This document shows, piece after piece, positions 24,463 through 33,488 of a stretch of 64,000 nt of DNA. Position numbers and translations under genes: made by a program. The DNA lies in NCBI RefSeq assembly GCF_009647605.1, contig NZ_WJIF01000002.1, positions 434,001-498,000 of the forward strand, in the 5' to 3' direction. Positions within the stretch are counted from its first letter, which is position 1. The number at the start of each line of letters is the position of its first letter. This DNA is from Agromyces agglutinans. Its GTDB lineage: Bacteria; Actinomycetota; Actinomycetes; Actinomycetales; Microbacteriaceae. The notes beneath the pieces were generated by a model that saw nothing but the letters and a program-made list of their open reading frames with translations, did not search any database and was not told the DNA's origin.

Positions 24463-25098
24463 ATGAGCTCCGCGACATCAACCCGACGCGACGCCCGGCG
24501 GAACCACGAGCGCCTCCTGGCCGAGGCGCGGACCCTCTTCGCCGAGCGGGGCATCGACGCCCCCCTCGACGAACTCGCCACGCGCGCCGGCGTCGGCGCG
24601 GGCACCGTGTACCGGCACTTCCCGAGCCGTGACGCCCTGCTGCGCGAACTCTACGACCAGTCCATCGCGATGTTCCACGAGATGGCGCCCGAGATCCACA
24701 GCGCGCCGACCGGCTGGCGGTCGATCGAACTCCTGCTCGAACGCCTCAGCGAGTGGATCGCCGCGACGCCGTACCTGCCCGAGCTCATGCGCCGGGTCGC
24801 CGAGATCGATCCCCACCACCGGCCGGGGCTCGCGTTCGCCGACGGGCTCGAGAAGGTCATCGAGCGCGCGAAGGCCGAGGGCAGCCTGCGCAGCGATGTC
24901 GAGAGCTCCGACCTGAACGTGCTCATCAACATGCTCGGCTCGCTGGGACGCTTCGGCGGCGACTACCTGCCGTTCTGGCGGCGCCAGCTCGCCATCGTGC
25001 TCGACGGACTGCGCGCCCGGCCGGGGCTCGAGCCGCTGCCCGGCCCCGCCCAGAGCTTCGACGACTTCGACCGGATGGCGCACCGCCAGACGCGGTAG
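24463..25098 (+). CDS. TetR-family transcriptional regulator
   Basis: 211 residues. N-terminal helix-turn-helix RLLAEARTLFAERGIDAPLDELATRAGVGAGTVYRHFPSRDALL (residues ~18-62); C-terminal TetR domain of the SACE_7040/PF21597 kind with WRSIELLLERLSEWIA and LINMLGSLGRFGGDYLPFW. ATG 24463 is 6 nt from TAGGCT (24451-24456), hence probably leaderless. Divergent from the kynA operon, with a 25-bp palindrome in the shared region, so it may control tryptophan breakdown or only itself. Its stop TAG abuts the convergent stop of the next gene (TAGCTA). Confidence 0.87.
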   Translation: MSSATSTRRDARRNHERLLAEARTLFAERGIDAPLDELATRAGVGAGTVYRHFPSRDALLRELYDQSIAMFHEMAPEIHSAPTGWRSIELLLERLSEWIAATPYLPELMRRVAEIDPHHRPGLAFADGLEKVIERAKAEGSLRSDVESSDLNVLINMLGSLGRFGGDYLPFWRRQLAIVLDGLRARPGLEPLPGPAQSFDDFDRMAHRQTR

Positions 25099-26076
25099 CT
25101 AGTCCTCGGTGCCTGCGCGCCGCACCTCGATGAGGTTGGCCCACGGGTCGTCGAACGCCAGCGTGCGGCCGTCGTCGCGCGTGGCGACGCCGAAGTGGGA
25201 CATGCGTTCGCCGAGCTCGCCGAGATCGTCGGCGGTCGGCACCACGATCTCGACCTTGCCGAGGCCCAGTGCGAGTTGCCGCCGACCGGCGCCCGCGCTG
25301 TTCCACGTGTTCATCGCCATGTGGTGGTGATAGCCGCCGGCAGAGACGAACAGCGCCTGCGAACCGAGGGCCGCGGTCGTCTCGAACCCGAGCCGGTCGA
25401 CGTAGAACTCACGAGCGCTCGCGACGTCGCCGACCGAGAGGTGCACGTGTCCGACGACGGCGTCGCCGATGCGGATGCCGCCGGCGGAGCCGCCGAGACT
25501 CTCCACGGCGCCGTGGCCGCCGTCGCTCGCCGCGGCGGGGTCGCTCGTCGCCGCGGCGAGGCCGGCCTCGGTCAGGTGCTCGCGGAGGTAGTCGTTCGGG
25601 TCGAGGAAGACGGTCGCCATCTCGACCTGGCCGTGGGTCCAGCTCCAGGTCGACCGGTCGCGGTCGAAGTAGAGCTCGACGCCGTTGCCCTCGGGGTCGG
25701 TGAAGTAGAACGCCTCGCTCACGAGGTGGTCGGCGCTGCCCGTGAACGTGCCCGGGTAGCGCGTCGCGACCGAGTAGATCGCGGTCGCCAGCGCTTCGCG
25801 CGAGTCGAAGAGGATCGCGGTGTGGAAGAGGCCGGCGTCGCGCGGCGACGCGTGGCGGAGTTCGGGCGCGTGCTCGAGCACCACGATGGGGGTCCTGCCG
25901 CGGCCGAGCACCGCGACGGGCCCGTCGTGGCGCAGCAGGTCGAGGGTCACGCCGTCGCGGTAGTAGCGGATCATGGCGTCGAGGTCGCCGACGCGCAGCG
26001 TCACCGCGCCCATGCCGGTGTCGGCCGCGAGCAGTCCGCTGCCGCCGGCCGTCGGGGTTCGCTGGGAGGTCGTCAC
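25099..26076 (-). CDS. VOC-family dioxygenase-like protein (CatE/catechol 2,3-dioxygenase fold)
   Basis: 325 residues made of two vicinal-oxygen-chelate modules: GMGAVTLRVGDLDAMIRYYRDG... (residues ~20-150) and VVGHVHLSVGDVASAREFYVDRLGFE (~205-320). Metal ligands visible: His in FHTAILF, Glu in NGVELYFDRD, His in GHVHL, Glu in LIEVRR. The layout matches Bacillus CatE/YfiE ring-cleaving dioxygenases; the true substrate is unknown. Start GTG 26076. Its stop codon shares TAGCTA with the TetR gene stop, with no base between them. Confidence 0.82.
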   Translation of the reverse strand: MTTSQRTPTAGGSGLLAADTGMGAVTLRVGDLDAMIRYYRDGVTLDLLRHDGPVAVLGRGRTPIVVLEHAPELRHASPRDAGLFHTAILFDSREALATAIYSVATRYPGTFTGSADHLVSEAFYFTDPEGNGVELYFDRDRSTWSWTHGQVEMATVFLDPNDYLREHLTEAGLAAATSDPAAASDGGHGAVESLGGSAGGIRIGDAVVGHVHLSVGDVASAREFYVDRLGFETTAALGSQALFVSAGGYHHHMAMNTWNSAGAGRRQLALGLGKVEIVVPTADDLGELGERMSHFGVATRDDGRTLAFDDPWANLIEVRRAGTED

Positions 26077-26183
26077 AGCTCTTCGAACGAGCCGGCGTCA
26101 CAGGCTATTCCCTGAGACGGTCGCGCAGCGCGGCGCCAGGGCGGCCCGCGAGGCGGCGCCCGCAACTCGGCGCCCGGGCCGCG

Positions 26184-27128
26184 CTATGCCGTGGCGCCCA
26201 GCCGCTCGAGCAGCTCGCGGTAGCGCGCGGCCGTCTGCGCGACGATCTCGTGCGGCAGCGTCGGCGGCTGCTCGGTCGCCTCGCGGTCCCAGTTCGCGGC
26301 GAGCCAGTCACGCACGATCTGCTTGTCGAAGCTCGCGAGCCTGGCCGACGTCGGCGCGTCGGTGCGGGCGTACGCCGAGGCATCCCAGTACCGGCTCGAA
26401 TCGCTCGTGAGCACCTCGTCGGCGAGGGTCACGACCCCGGCCTCGCGGTCGGCGCCGAACTCGAACTTCGTGTCGGCGAGGATGACGCCGCTGGCCTCGG
26501 CGATCGCGGACGCGCGCCGGAACACGTCGAGCGACAGCGCACGCAGCTGCTCGGCGACGACCTCGCCGACGAGCTCGACGGTGCGCTCGTATGAGATGTT
26601 CTCGTCGTGCTCGCCGAGCGGCGCCTTCCAGGCGGGGGTGTAGATCGGCTCGGGCAGGCGGTCGCCGTTCTCGAGGCCCTCGGGCAGTGGCATCCCGCCG
26701 ATCGCGCCCGTCGCGACGTACTCCTGGTACCCGCTGCCGGTCAGGTAGCCGCGCACGACGCACTCGATGGGGAACATGTCGAGCGTGCGGCACAGCGTCG
26801 CGCGGTCGGCGATCGAAGCGGGCACCTCGGGCACGTCGAGGCGGTCGTCGTCGGCGGACGCGAGGTGGTTGGGCACGTCGGGCAGCCGGTCGAACCACCA
26901 GCGCGTGAGCTCGGTGAGCATCGCGCCCTTGCCGGGGATCGCGGGCTCGAGCACCTCGTCGAACGCGCTGACCCGGTCGCTCGCGACGACCAGCACGATG
27001 GGCGAGAGCGAGAGGGGGTCGCCGGTCCAGCTGTCATCGTCGTCGAGCGCGGCCGTCGGCACGTACAGGTCGCGGACCTTGCCGGAGTAGACGTGGGTCC
27101 AGCCGGGGTGTTCCTGCGATTCACTCAC
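26184..27128 (-). CDS. purC: Phosphoribosylaminoimidazole-succinocarboxamide synthase (SAICAR synthase)
   Basis: ATP-dependent ligation of aspartate to CAIR in purine synthesis. 314 residues, the longer actinobacterial/eukaryote-like form. Marks: VYSGKVRDLYVP at the N-terminus, VVASDRVSAFDEVLEPAIPGKGAMLTELTRWWF, ECVVRGYLTGSG, ILADTKFEFG, and EVLTSDSSRYW. Start GTG 27128 stands 6 nt from TAGACT (27135-27140), so leaderless. It follows purD on the same strand after 182 nt, with a hairpin between, so the two are separately transcribed. Confidence 0.97.
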   Translation of the reverse strand: MSESQEHPGWTHVYSGKVRDLYVPTAALDDDDSWTGDPLSLSPIVLVVASDRVSAFDEVLEPAIPGKGAMLTELTRWWFDRLPDVPNHLASADDDRLDVPEVPASIADRATLCRTLDMFPIECVVRGYLTGSGYQEYVATGAIGGMPLPEGLENGDRLPEPIYTPAWKAPLGEHDENISYERTVELVGEVVAEQLRALSLDVFRRASAIAEASGVILADTKFEFGADREAGVVTLADEVLTSDSSRYWDASAYARTDAPTSARLASFDKQIVRDWLAANWDREATEQPPTLPHEIVAQTAARYRELLERLGATA

Positions 27129-27134
27129 CGTCTC

Positions 27135-27140
27135 AGTCTA
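27135..27140 (-). promoter_or_regulatory. -10 element of the leaderless purC promoter
   Basis: TAGACT on the minus strand, 6 nt before GTG 27128. Confidence 0.6.
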
Positions 27141-27229
27141 GGCAAGCCCGGCCCGGCCGGCCCTCGGTGTGCTGCCCGCCGTCGCGCCCGCCGGGCCGGC
27201 CTCGGCCGCACCGCGCCACTTCGACCGGC

Positions 27230-27274
27230 TCTGCGCCACTTCACGTGGCGCGGACCACCGCGAAGTGGCGCAGA
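27230..27274. repeat. Intergenic palindrome between purD and purC
   Basis: TCTGCGCCACTTC and GAAGTGGCGCAGA, perfect 13-bp arms, 19-nt loop. Additional copies of GCGCCACTT and a degraded GTGAAATGGCGC flank it (27213-27290). Could be the purD terminator or a member of a REP-like intergenic family; compare 39758-39820. Confidence 0.6.
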
Positions 27275-27310
27275 CGCGTGAAATGGCGCGACGCGAAACG
27301 GGTGCTCGCG

Positions 27311-28639
27311 CTACTGCGCGACGCGCGCGGCGATGTCGGTGCGGTACTGCCCGCCCTCGAGCCGGATGCGACCGAGCGCGTCGTAGGCGCGTCGGCGCGC
27401 ATCGGCGAAGTCGCCGCCGACCGCGACCACGTTCAGCACGCGACCGCCCGTCGCGGCCAGGTGGTGCACGCCGGATCCGTCGTCGACGACCGCGGTCGCC
27501 GCGTGCGCGACGTGCACGCCGGGAACGGATGCCGCGTCGTCGACGCCCTCGATGGGGCGGCCGGTGACCGGGGCCTCGGGATACCCCTCGCTCGCGAGCA
27601 CGACCGTCACCGCGGCATCCGACGAGAAGTCGGGCCGCTCGACGCTGCCGAGCCCGCCCGTCGCGGCGGCCAGCAGCAGGCCCGACAACGGCGTGCGCAG
27701 CCGGGGCAGCACGACCTGCGTCTCAGGGTCGCCGAACCGCGCGTTGAACTCGATGACGCGGATGCCGCGGCTCGTGAGGATGAGGCCCGCGTAGAGGAGG
27801 CCGATGAACGGGGTCTGCTCGTCGGCGAGCTGCCGCACCGTGGGCAGCGCGATGGTCTCGACGACCTCGTCGACGAACGCGCGCTCGCCGCCGAACGTTC
27901 CGCCGCGCCCGTCGGCCGCGTCGGCGAGCCACGGCAGCGGCGAGTACGCGCCCATGCCGCCCGTGTTGGGGCCGGCGTCGCCGTCGTGCAGGCGCTTGTA
28001 GTCCTGCGCGGGCGAGAGCGGCAGCACGTTCGTGCCGTCGGAGAGCAGGAACAGCGAGACCTCCTGGCCGTCGAGGAACTCCTCGATCAGCACCGGTCCC
28101 TGCTGGAGGTAGTGGGCGGCGTGGGCGAGCGCGGCCGCGCGGTCTTCGGTCACGAGCACGCCCTTGCCGGCGGCCAGGCCGTCGGCCTTGACGACGTACG
28201 GGGCGCCGAACTCGTCGAGCGTGCGCTCGGCGGCCTCGAGGGTGTCGGCGAGGGTCGCCCGGCCCGTCGGCACGTTCGCGGCCTCCATGATGCGCTTCGC
28301 GAACGTCTTCGAGCCTTCGAGCTGGGCGGCCTGGCGGCCCGGCCCGAACACCGGGATGCCCCGCGCCCGCAGCCGATCGGCGACGCCCGCGACGAGCGGC
28401 GCCTCGGGGCCGACGACGACGAGGTCGATGCCGTTGTCGAGGGCGTAGTCGGTGACGACCGACGGGTCGGTCGGGTCGAGCGCGATCGTGTCGACGCTGC
28501 CGCGCGCCGACGAGGTCGCACTCGCGGCGATGCCGGCGTTGCCCGGTGCCGCGGTGATCTCGTGCGCCGCCTCTTCGGCGAGGAGGGCGAGGATGATCGC
28601 GTGCTCGCGCGCGCCGGAACCGAGGACCAGGATCTTCAC
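27311..28639 (-). CDS. purD: Phosphoribosylamine-glycine ligase (GAR synthetase)
   Basis: ATP-grasp enzyme joining glycine to phosphoribosylamine, step 2 of purine synthesis. 442 residues. Marks: KILVLGSGAREHAI (N-domain), VVVGPEAPLVAGVADRL, ATP-grasp YVVKADGLAAGKGVLV, VSLFLLSDG, LLPLSPAQDYKRLHDGDAGPNTGGMGAYSP-type loop (positions about 27925-28030), IEFNARFGDPETQVVLPRL. Start GTG 28639, 6 nt from TAGCCT: leaderless. Divergent from the sterol-carrier gene. Confidence 0.97.
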   Translation of the reverse strand: MKILVLGSGAREHAIILALLAEEAAHEITAAPGNAGIAASATSSARGSVDTIALDPTDPSVVTDYALDNGIDLVVVGPEAPLVAGVADRLRARGIPVFGPGRQAAQLEGSKTFAKRIMEAANVPTGRATLADTLEAAERTLDEFGAPYVVKADGLAAGKGVLVTEDRAAALAHAAHYLQQGPVLIEEFLDGQEVSLFLLSDGTNVLPLSPAQDYKRLHDGDAGPNTGGMGAYSPLPWLADAADGRGGTFGGERAFVDEVVETIALPTVRQLADEQTPFIGLLYAGLILTSRGIRVIEFNARFGDPETQVVLPRLRTPLSGLLLAAATGGLGSVERPDFSSDAAVTVVLASEGYPEAPVTGRPIEGVDDAASVPGVHVAHAATAVVDDGSGVHHLAATGGRVLNVVAVGGDFADARRRAYDALGRIRLEGGQYRTDIAARVAQ

Positions 28640-28645
28640 CTGCCT

Positions 28646-28651
28646 AGGCTA
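28646..28651 (-). promoter_or_regulatory. -10 element of the leaderless purD promoter
   Basis: TAGCCT on the minus strand, 6 nt before GTG 28639. Confidence 0.6.
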
Positions 28652-28732
28652 ACGGGCGCTGCTCGCACGTGCGGCCCCGATGACGCGGCCGTCCGCCCTC
28701 CCGCGCGTCCGCCCTCGGGGGAGAATGGACGC

Positions 28733-29107
28733 ATGGCACGAGCACGGATCGGGGACGACGAGGGCCGAGCGGCGGTCGAGGCCTGGCGGGCCGCCGACGC
28801 GGCCGGCGAGGCATCCGATCGCGCGACGCTCGCCCTCGCCGTGCGGTACAGCCTGCAGGTGCTCGCCGAACGCTCGCCAGGCGGCACGGTCGAGGTGCGC
28901 GTGCCGCCGTTCGCGGCCGTCCAGTGCATCGAGGGCCCGCGCCACACGCGCGGCACGCCGCCGAACGTGATCGAGACGGATGCCGCGACCTGGCTCGCCC
29001 TCGCGACCGGCGCGCTCTCATGGGACGAGGGCCGGGCGTCGGGCCGCGTGCATGCGTCGGGGCAGCGCGCCGACCTCGACGGCCTGCTGCCGGTGCCGCT
29101 CGGCTAG
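28733..29107 (+). CDS. Sterol carrier-family protein, actinobacterial
   Basis: 124 residues. The signature VEVRVPPFAAVQCIEGPRHTRGTPPNVIETD is that of the small SCP2-like protein found next to purF/purD in most actinobacteria (Rv0807 type). Function unknown; ligand binding is presumed from the fold. ATG 28733 stands 6 nt after GAGAAT, hence probably leaderless. Its TAG stop overlaps the convergent stop of the SDR gene (CTAG). Confidence 0.8.
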   Translation: MARARIGDDEGRAAVEAWRAADAAGEASDRATLALAVRYSLQVLAERSPGGTVEVRVPPFAAVQCIEGPRHTRGTPPNVIETDAATWLALATGALSWDEGRASGRVHASGQRADLDGLLPVPLG

Positions 29108-29850
29108 CTGCGCGCGGGGATGCCCGAGGTGAGTCCGCCATCGACGACCACCTCGGACCCGGTCACGTACGACGCCTCGTCGGACGCCAGGAAGGCGACG
29201 ACGCGGGCGACCTCGGTTGGGCGCGCCGGGCGGCCCAGGGGGATGTCGAATCCGGCCGGATCCACCCGCGAGGTCATCGGGGTCGGCACGAGGCCCGGGA
29301 GCACGGTGTTGACGCGGATGCGGTCGGGCGCGAGCTCGACAGCCAGGGTCTGGCCGAGTCCGCGCAGCCCGGCCTTCGACGCCGCGTAGGCGTGGAGGCC
29401 GGCGCGGCCGCGGATGCCGTCGATCGACGACACGTTCACGATCGCGCCGCCGCCTGCGCGCCGCATCGCCGCGACGACGGCCCGGCATCCGAGGAAGGCG
29501 CCGGTGAGGTTGACGCCGAGCACCTTCTCCCACTGCGCCGGCGTGGTCTTCTCGAGCGACGCCGCCATCGCCACGCCCGCGTTGTTGACGAGCACGTCGA
29601 GGCGACCGTGCTCGCGCGTGACCGTGGCGACCACGTCGCGCCAGGCGCGATCGTCGGTGACGTCGAGCTCGGCCGCGCTCGCGCGCTCGCCCAGGGCGCC
29701 GGCGACCGCTGCGGCCCGCTTGCCGGCGACATCCGCCACCACGACGACGTGCCCCGTCTCGTGCAGCCGTCGGGCGATCGCCTCGCCGATGCCCCGTCCG
29801 GCGCCCGTGACGATGGCGACGCGCGGCGTCGAGGTATCTGCCATGTGCAT
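29104..29850 (-). CDS. Short-chain dehydrogenase/reductase (SDR)
   Basis: 248-residue classical SDR. Cofactor loop TGAGRGIGEA, D (VVVADVAG) suggesting NAD(H), NNAGVAM, catalytic Ser in IVNVSSIDG and Tyr/Lys in HAYAASKAG, then VLPGLVPTPM and the usual C-terminus TGSEVVVDGG. Substrate unknown. ATG 29850 has GGGAGG 5 nt upstream. Monocistronic; the end overlaps the sterol-carrier gene by 4 nt on the opposite strand. Confidence 0.9.
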   Translation of the reverse strand: MHMADTSTPRVAIVTGAGRGIGEAIARRLHETGHVVVVADVAGKRAAAVAGALGERASAAELDVTDDRAWRDVVATVTREHGRLDVLVNNAGVAMAASLEKTTPAQWEKVLGVNLTGAFLGCRAVVAAMRRAGGGAIVNVSSIDGIRGRAGLHAYAASKAGLRGLGQTLAVELAPDRIRVNTVLPGLVPTPMTSRVDPAGFDIPLGRPARPTEVARVVAFLASDEASYVTGSEVVVDGGLTSGIPARS

Positions 29851-29927
29851 CCCGGCCTCCCGGAGTCATCCGAGGCGAAGGTACCAGTCCGAGGGTGAGG
29901 CGCCGGCCTGCGTGGGACAATGGAGGG

Positions 29928-30362
29928 GTGAGTGACACCCCGCGCGAGCCCGAGCACGACCGCGATGCCGTCGTCGGCCCTGACGCCGAAGATGCCGCGG
30001 CGGGCGGTGATGCCGCGCTGGTGCCGGCCGATGACGGGTCGGCGCCGGTGGTGGTGCCGATGGTCGTCACGTCCGAGGTCGACGACGAGGCAGTGACCGT
30101 GCGCCGTGCGCCGCGCTACGGGCGGTTCATCGTCGCCGGGTTCGTGCTGGGCGCGATCCTCGCGCTCGTGCTCACATTCGCGTTCCCCGAGAACGAGGAG
30201 TTCGACCGGGGCCAGGTCTTCGGGTTCCTGCTGCTCGGCCTCGGCACCGTCGGCGTCGCGTTCGGCGCGATCGTCGCGCTCGTCTTCGACAAGGTGCTCT
30301 CAGGTCGCGCCGGTACGGCGATCGCCGAACACGAGCACGAGCACGCGCGCGACGGCGACTGA
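29928..30362 (+). CDS. Conserved small membrane protein, unknown function
   Basis: 144 residues: an acidic N-terminal tail of about 60 residues, two helices (FIVAGFVLGAILALVLTFAF; VFGFLLLGLGTVGVAFGAIVALV) around an acidic loop (ENEEFDRG), and a short His/Glu C-terminus (AEHEHEHARDGD). GTG 29928 is 6 nt after GACAAT; leaderless. Proteins of this shape sit near purF in several actinobacteria, but I know no function. Confidence 0.7.
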   Translation: MSDTPREPEHDRDAVVGPDAEDAAAGGDAALVPADDGSAPVVVPMVVTSEVDDEAVTVRRAPRYGRFIVAGFVLGAILALVLTFAFPENEEFDRGQVFGFLLLGLGTVGVAFGAIVALVFDKVLSGRAGTAIAEHEHEHARDGD

Positions 30363-30387
30363 GCGGTCGCGCGGCGGCACCCCGCGC

Positions 30388-31281
30388 TCATCGCAGCAGC
30401 GACCGCACCGCCTCGGCGAACTCGGCCGGAGCTTCCTGCGGCAGGTCGTGGCCGATGCCGGCGAGTTCGCGGAACGTGTACGTTCCGGTGAACTTCGCGC
30501 GGTCGAGCGCGGCGCTCGGCCCGCCGACGCCGTCGGCACCCGACTCGAGCACGACCGTCGGCACGACGATGGGCGGTTCGGCCGCGACGGCCGCCTCGAT
30601 CGCCGCATAGCGCGGGTCGCCCTCGACCAGGCCGAACCGGTGCCGGTAGGAGTGGACGACGACATCGACGAAGTCGGGATTGTCGAGGCTCGGCGCACTC
30701 GCCGCGAACGCCTCGGCCGCACCCGCCCACTCGGGTGACCACGTCGTCCAGAGCAGTTCGCAGAGTTCGCGCCGGAAGCGTTCGAGGCCACGTCGGCCGC
30801 GCTCGGAGTGGAAGTAGTACTGGTACCAGTAGGTGCGTTCCCACTCGGGTCGCATCGGCTCCTCGCCGAAGCCCGCGCCGAACACGTTGTAGCCGCCGAC
30901 GGTGACGAGGCCCTTCACCCGGTCGGGGAACAGCGCGGCGACGATGCACGACGCCCGCCCGCCCCAGTCGTAACCGCCGAGGATCGCCCGCTCGACGCCG
31001 AGCCCGTCGAGCAGGTCGACGAGATCCTGGGCCAGCGCGGCCTGTTCGCCCGAGCGCATCGTCGAGGCATCCGTGAACCGCGTCGGCCCGGAGCCGCGCA
31101 GGTACGGTGCGATCACCCGCAGGCCGGATGCCGCGAGCAGGCCGGCGACCTCGTCGTACGCGCGAACGTCGTACGGGAAGCCGTGCGAGAGCACGACGAC
31201 CTCGCCCGCCGGATCGCCGGCCTCCTCGTACGCGATCTCGAGGACGGGCGTGACGACGGTGCCGCGGCGCGTGAATCCCAT
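30388..31281 (-). CDS. Alpha/beta hydrolase, epoxide hydrolase/haloalkane dehalogenase-like
   Basis: 297 residues. LSHGFPYDVRAYD carries the oxyanion HGFP motif; the nucleophile is Asp in LGGYDWGGRAS, as in epoxide hydrolases and dehalogenases rather than Ser esterases; acid Asp in LESGADGVGG; base His in LAGIGHDLPQEAP. Substrate unknown. Start ATG 31281 stands 6 nt from CAGACT. Downstream of purF on the same strand but with its own apparent promoter; convergent with 29928. Confidence 0.85.
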   Translation of the reverse strand: MGFTRRGTVVTPVLEIAYEEAGDPAGEVVVLSHGFPYDVRAYDEVAGLLAASGLRVIAPYLRGSGPTRFTDASTMRSGEQAALAQDLVDLLDGLGVERAILGGYDWGGRASCIVAALFPDRVKGLVTVGGYNVFGAGFGEEPMRPEWERTYWYQYYFHSERGRRGLERFRRELCELLWTTWSPEWAGAAEAFAASAPSLDNPDFVDVVVHSYRHRFGLVEGDPRYAAIEAAVAAEPPIVVPTVVLESGADGVGGPSAALDRAKFTGTYTFRELAGIGHDLPQEAPAEFAEAVRSLLR

Positions 31282-31323
31282 CGCGCCAGTCTGCCGCGAC
31301 CCCGCGACATCCGACCGCCGATG

Positions 31324-32781
31324 TCAGCTGAGCTGCGTGCGCTCCAGCCAGCCGAGGTATTCCTCGGTGATGGTGCCCGTCACGTAGTCGCCGGTGAAGC
31401 ACGACATGTCGAGGTCGGTGATCGAGGTGCCCTCGGTGATCGCGGCCTGCAGGTCGGCGACCTCCTGGTAGATCATGTGGTCGGCGCCCAGCTCGGCCGC
31501 GATCTCGGGAATCTTGCGGCCGTGCGCGATGAGCTCCTGACGCGAGGGCATGTTGATGCCGTAGACGTGCGGGAAGCGCACCGGGGGAGCGGCGGAGGTG
31601 AACGTGACCTTGTTGGCGCCGGCCGCGCGGGCCATCTCGACGATCTGCTTCGACGTCGTGCCGCGCACGATCGAGTCGTCGACGATGAGGATGTTCTTGC
31701 CCTTGAACTCCGTGCCCATGGCGTTCAGCTTCTGGCGCACCGAACGCTTGCGCTCGGCCTGCCCCGGCATGATGAACGTGCGGCCGACGTAGCGGTTCTT
31801 GTAGAACCCCTCGCGGTACTCGATGCCGAGCTTCTGCGCCACGTTCATCGCCGCGGGACGCGACGAGTCGGGGATCGGCATGACCACGTCGATGTCGCCG
31901 AGCGGCATGTGCTGCGCGACGGTGCCGGCGAGCCGGTCGCCCATGCGCAGGCGGGCCTCGTACACCGAGATGCCGTTCATCACCGAGTCGGGGCGCGCGA
32001 GGTACACGTACTCGAACGAGCACGGCACGAGCCGCGGGTTCTGCGCGCACTGGCGCGAGAAGAGCTCGCCGTCGAGCGAGATGAAGACGGCCTCGCCGGG
32101 CGCGACGTCGCGCACGATCTCGTAGTCGCCGTTCTCGAGCACGAGCGATTCGGATGCCACGATCCACTCGGGCTTGCCGGCGTCGGTGTGCCGGCGACCG
32201 AGGATCAGCGGGCGGATGCCGAACGGGTCGCGGAAGGCGAGGAGGCCGTACCCGGCGATCATCGAGATCACGGCGTACGAGCCCTCGACGCGCTCGTGCA
32301 CCTGGGTGACCGCGTCGAACACCTGGTCGGGGTCGAGCTCGAGGCCCTTGATCTGGCCCTGCAGCTCGGTCGCGAGCACGTTGAGGAGCATCTCGGTGTC
32401 GCTCGTCGAGTTCACGTGCCGGCGGTCGATGCGGAAGAGGTCTTCGCTGAGCTCGCGCGTGTTCGTGAGGTTGCCGTTGTGCACGAGCACGATGCCGTAC
32501 GGCGCGTTCACGTAGAAGGGCTGCGCCTCCTCTTCGCGCTCGGCCGCGCCCTTGGTCGTATAGCGCACGTGGCCGAGGCCCATATCGCCGAGCAGCGATC
32601 GCATGTCGCGCGTGCGGAACGCCTCGCGCACCTGCCCTCGCGCCTTGTTGATGTGGAACACCGGGCCGTCGGCCGTGGCGATGCCCGTCGAGTCCTGCCC
32701 GCGGTGCTGCAGGAGGAGCAGGCTGTCGTAGATCTGCTGGTTGACGGGCTCGGTGGAGACGATGCCGACGATGCCGCACAT
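31324..32781 (-). CDS. purF: Amidophosphoribosyltransferase
   Basis: First committed step of purine synthesis: PRPP + glutamine to phosphoribosylamine. 485 residues. I set the start at ATG 32781 because the nucleophile Cys must be residue 2 after Met (MCGIVGIVSTEPVN); the longer open frame would bury it. Further marks: LLLQHRGQDSTG, HNGNLTN, SDTEMLLN, PDSSRPAAMN, and PRPP-binding ILIVDDSIVRGTTSKQ. No Fe-S or propeptide feature is visible. Separate from purM by 7.8 kb, whereas purF-purM are adjacent in many actinobacteria. Confidence 0.97.
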   Translation of the reverse strand: MCGIVGIVSTEPVNQQIYDSLLLLQHRGQDSTGIATADGPVFHINKARGQVREAFRTRDMRSLLGDMGLGHVRYTTKGAAEREEEAQPFYVNAPYGIVLVHNGNLTNTRELSEDLFRIDRRHVNSTSDTEMLLNVLATELQGQIKGLELDPDQVFDAVTQVHERVEGSYAVISMIAGYGLLAFRDPFGIRPLILGRRHTDAGKPEWIVASESLVLENGDYEIVRDVAPGEAVFISLDGELFSRQCAQNPRLVPCSFEYVYLARPDSVMNGISVYEARLRMGDRLAGTVAQHMPLGDIDVVMPIPDSSRPAAMNVAQKLGIEYREGFYKNRYVGRTFIMPGQAERKRSVRQKLNAMGTEFKGKNILIVDDSIVRGTTSKQIVEMARAAGANKVTFTSAAPPVRFPHVYGINMPSRQELIAHGRKIPEIAAELGADHMIYQEVADLQAAITEGTSITDLDMSCFTGDYVTGTITEEYLGWLERTQLS

Positions 32782-32921
32782 GCGAGCGATGGCTCCTCGG
32801 GGGTGGGGATGGCGTCCGAGCTGGACGCGTCCAATCCTCCCACACGCGCGCATGTGCGCCGGCTGGATGCGGAGCCGTGCTCAGGTGAGCGCACCGGTGC
32901 GCACGACCGGTATCCGCGGGC

Positions 32922-33452
32922 TCAGGCGTGCAGCTTCGGCCGCCAGCCGCGGGTCGAGACGGCGAGCTCGTTCCACGCGTTCACGGAGACGAGCAGCGCC
33001 AGCAGCGCGGCGAGTTCGTCGTCGGTGAACTGCTCGGATGCCTCGCGCCAGGCCTCGTCGGGCACGTGGGTCTCGGAGAGGCGGGTGACCGCGTCGGCGA
33101 GGGCGAACGCGGCCCGCTCGCGCGCCGTGAAGAAGTTCGACTCCGGCCAGACGGCCAGCGCGTAGAGGTGCTGCACGGGCACGCCGGCCTCGCGCGCGTC
33201 GCGCGAGTGCAGGTCGACGCAGTAGCTGCAGCCGTTCAACTGCGAGGCGCGCAGGCGCACGAGCTCGCGGAGCGATTTCTCGATGCCGGCGCGGTCGGCC
33301 TCGGCTTCGGCCGCGTCGTCGAGCGCGCTGACTGCGCGGACGAACGCGGGCGCGACGCCGTCGAGGTCGAGGCGGCGGGTGGGCGCGACGGGGGATGCGG
33401 CGGGCGAGGCGGATGCGGGAGTGGCGGCGATCGTGTCGGTCGTGGCGGTCAT
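32922..33452 (-). CDS. Carboxymuconolactone decarboxylase / AhpD-family protein
   Basis: 176 residues. Alkylhydroperoxidase-like CxxC with following His: LRASQLNGCSYCVDLHSRDAREAG, the AhpD core motif; preceded by VRAVSALDDAAEAEADRAGIEKSLRELVRL. Members reduce peroxides or act as small redox carriers. First ~20 residues are Ala/Thr-rich. ATG 33452 is 6 nt from TAGCGT (33459-33464): leaderless. Divergent from the MocR regulator, which probably controls it. Confidence 0.85.
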   Translation of the reverse strand: MTATTDTIAATPASASPAASPVAPTRRLDLDGVAPAFVRAVSALDDAAEAEADRAGIEKSLRELVRLRASQLNGCSYCVDLHSRDAREAGVPVQHLYALAVWPESNFFTARERAAFALADAVTRLSETHVPDEAWREASEQFTDDELAALLALLVSVNAWNELAVSTRGWRPKLHA

Positions 33453-33488
33453 GCCTCCACGCTACGAACGCCCGCATCCCCTGGTAAC

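Noticed and set aside
30116-32845. 909-codon minus-strand open frame over purF and the alpha/beta hydrolase
   Set aside because: Frame-shifted shadow of two genes with clear families; the translation is arginine-rich and repetitive.
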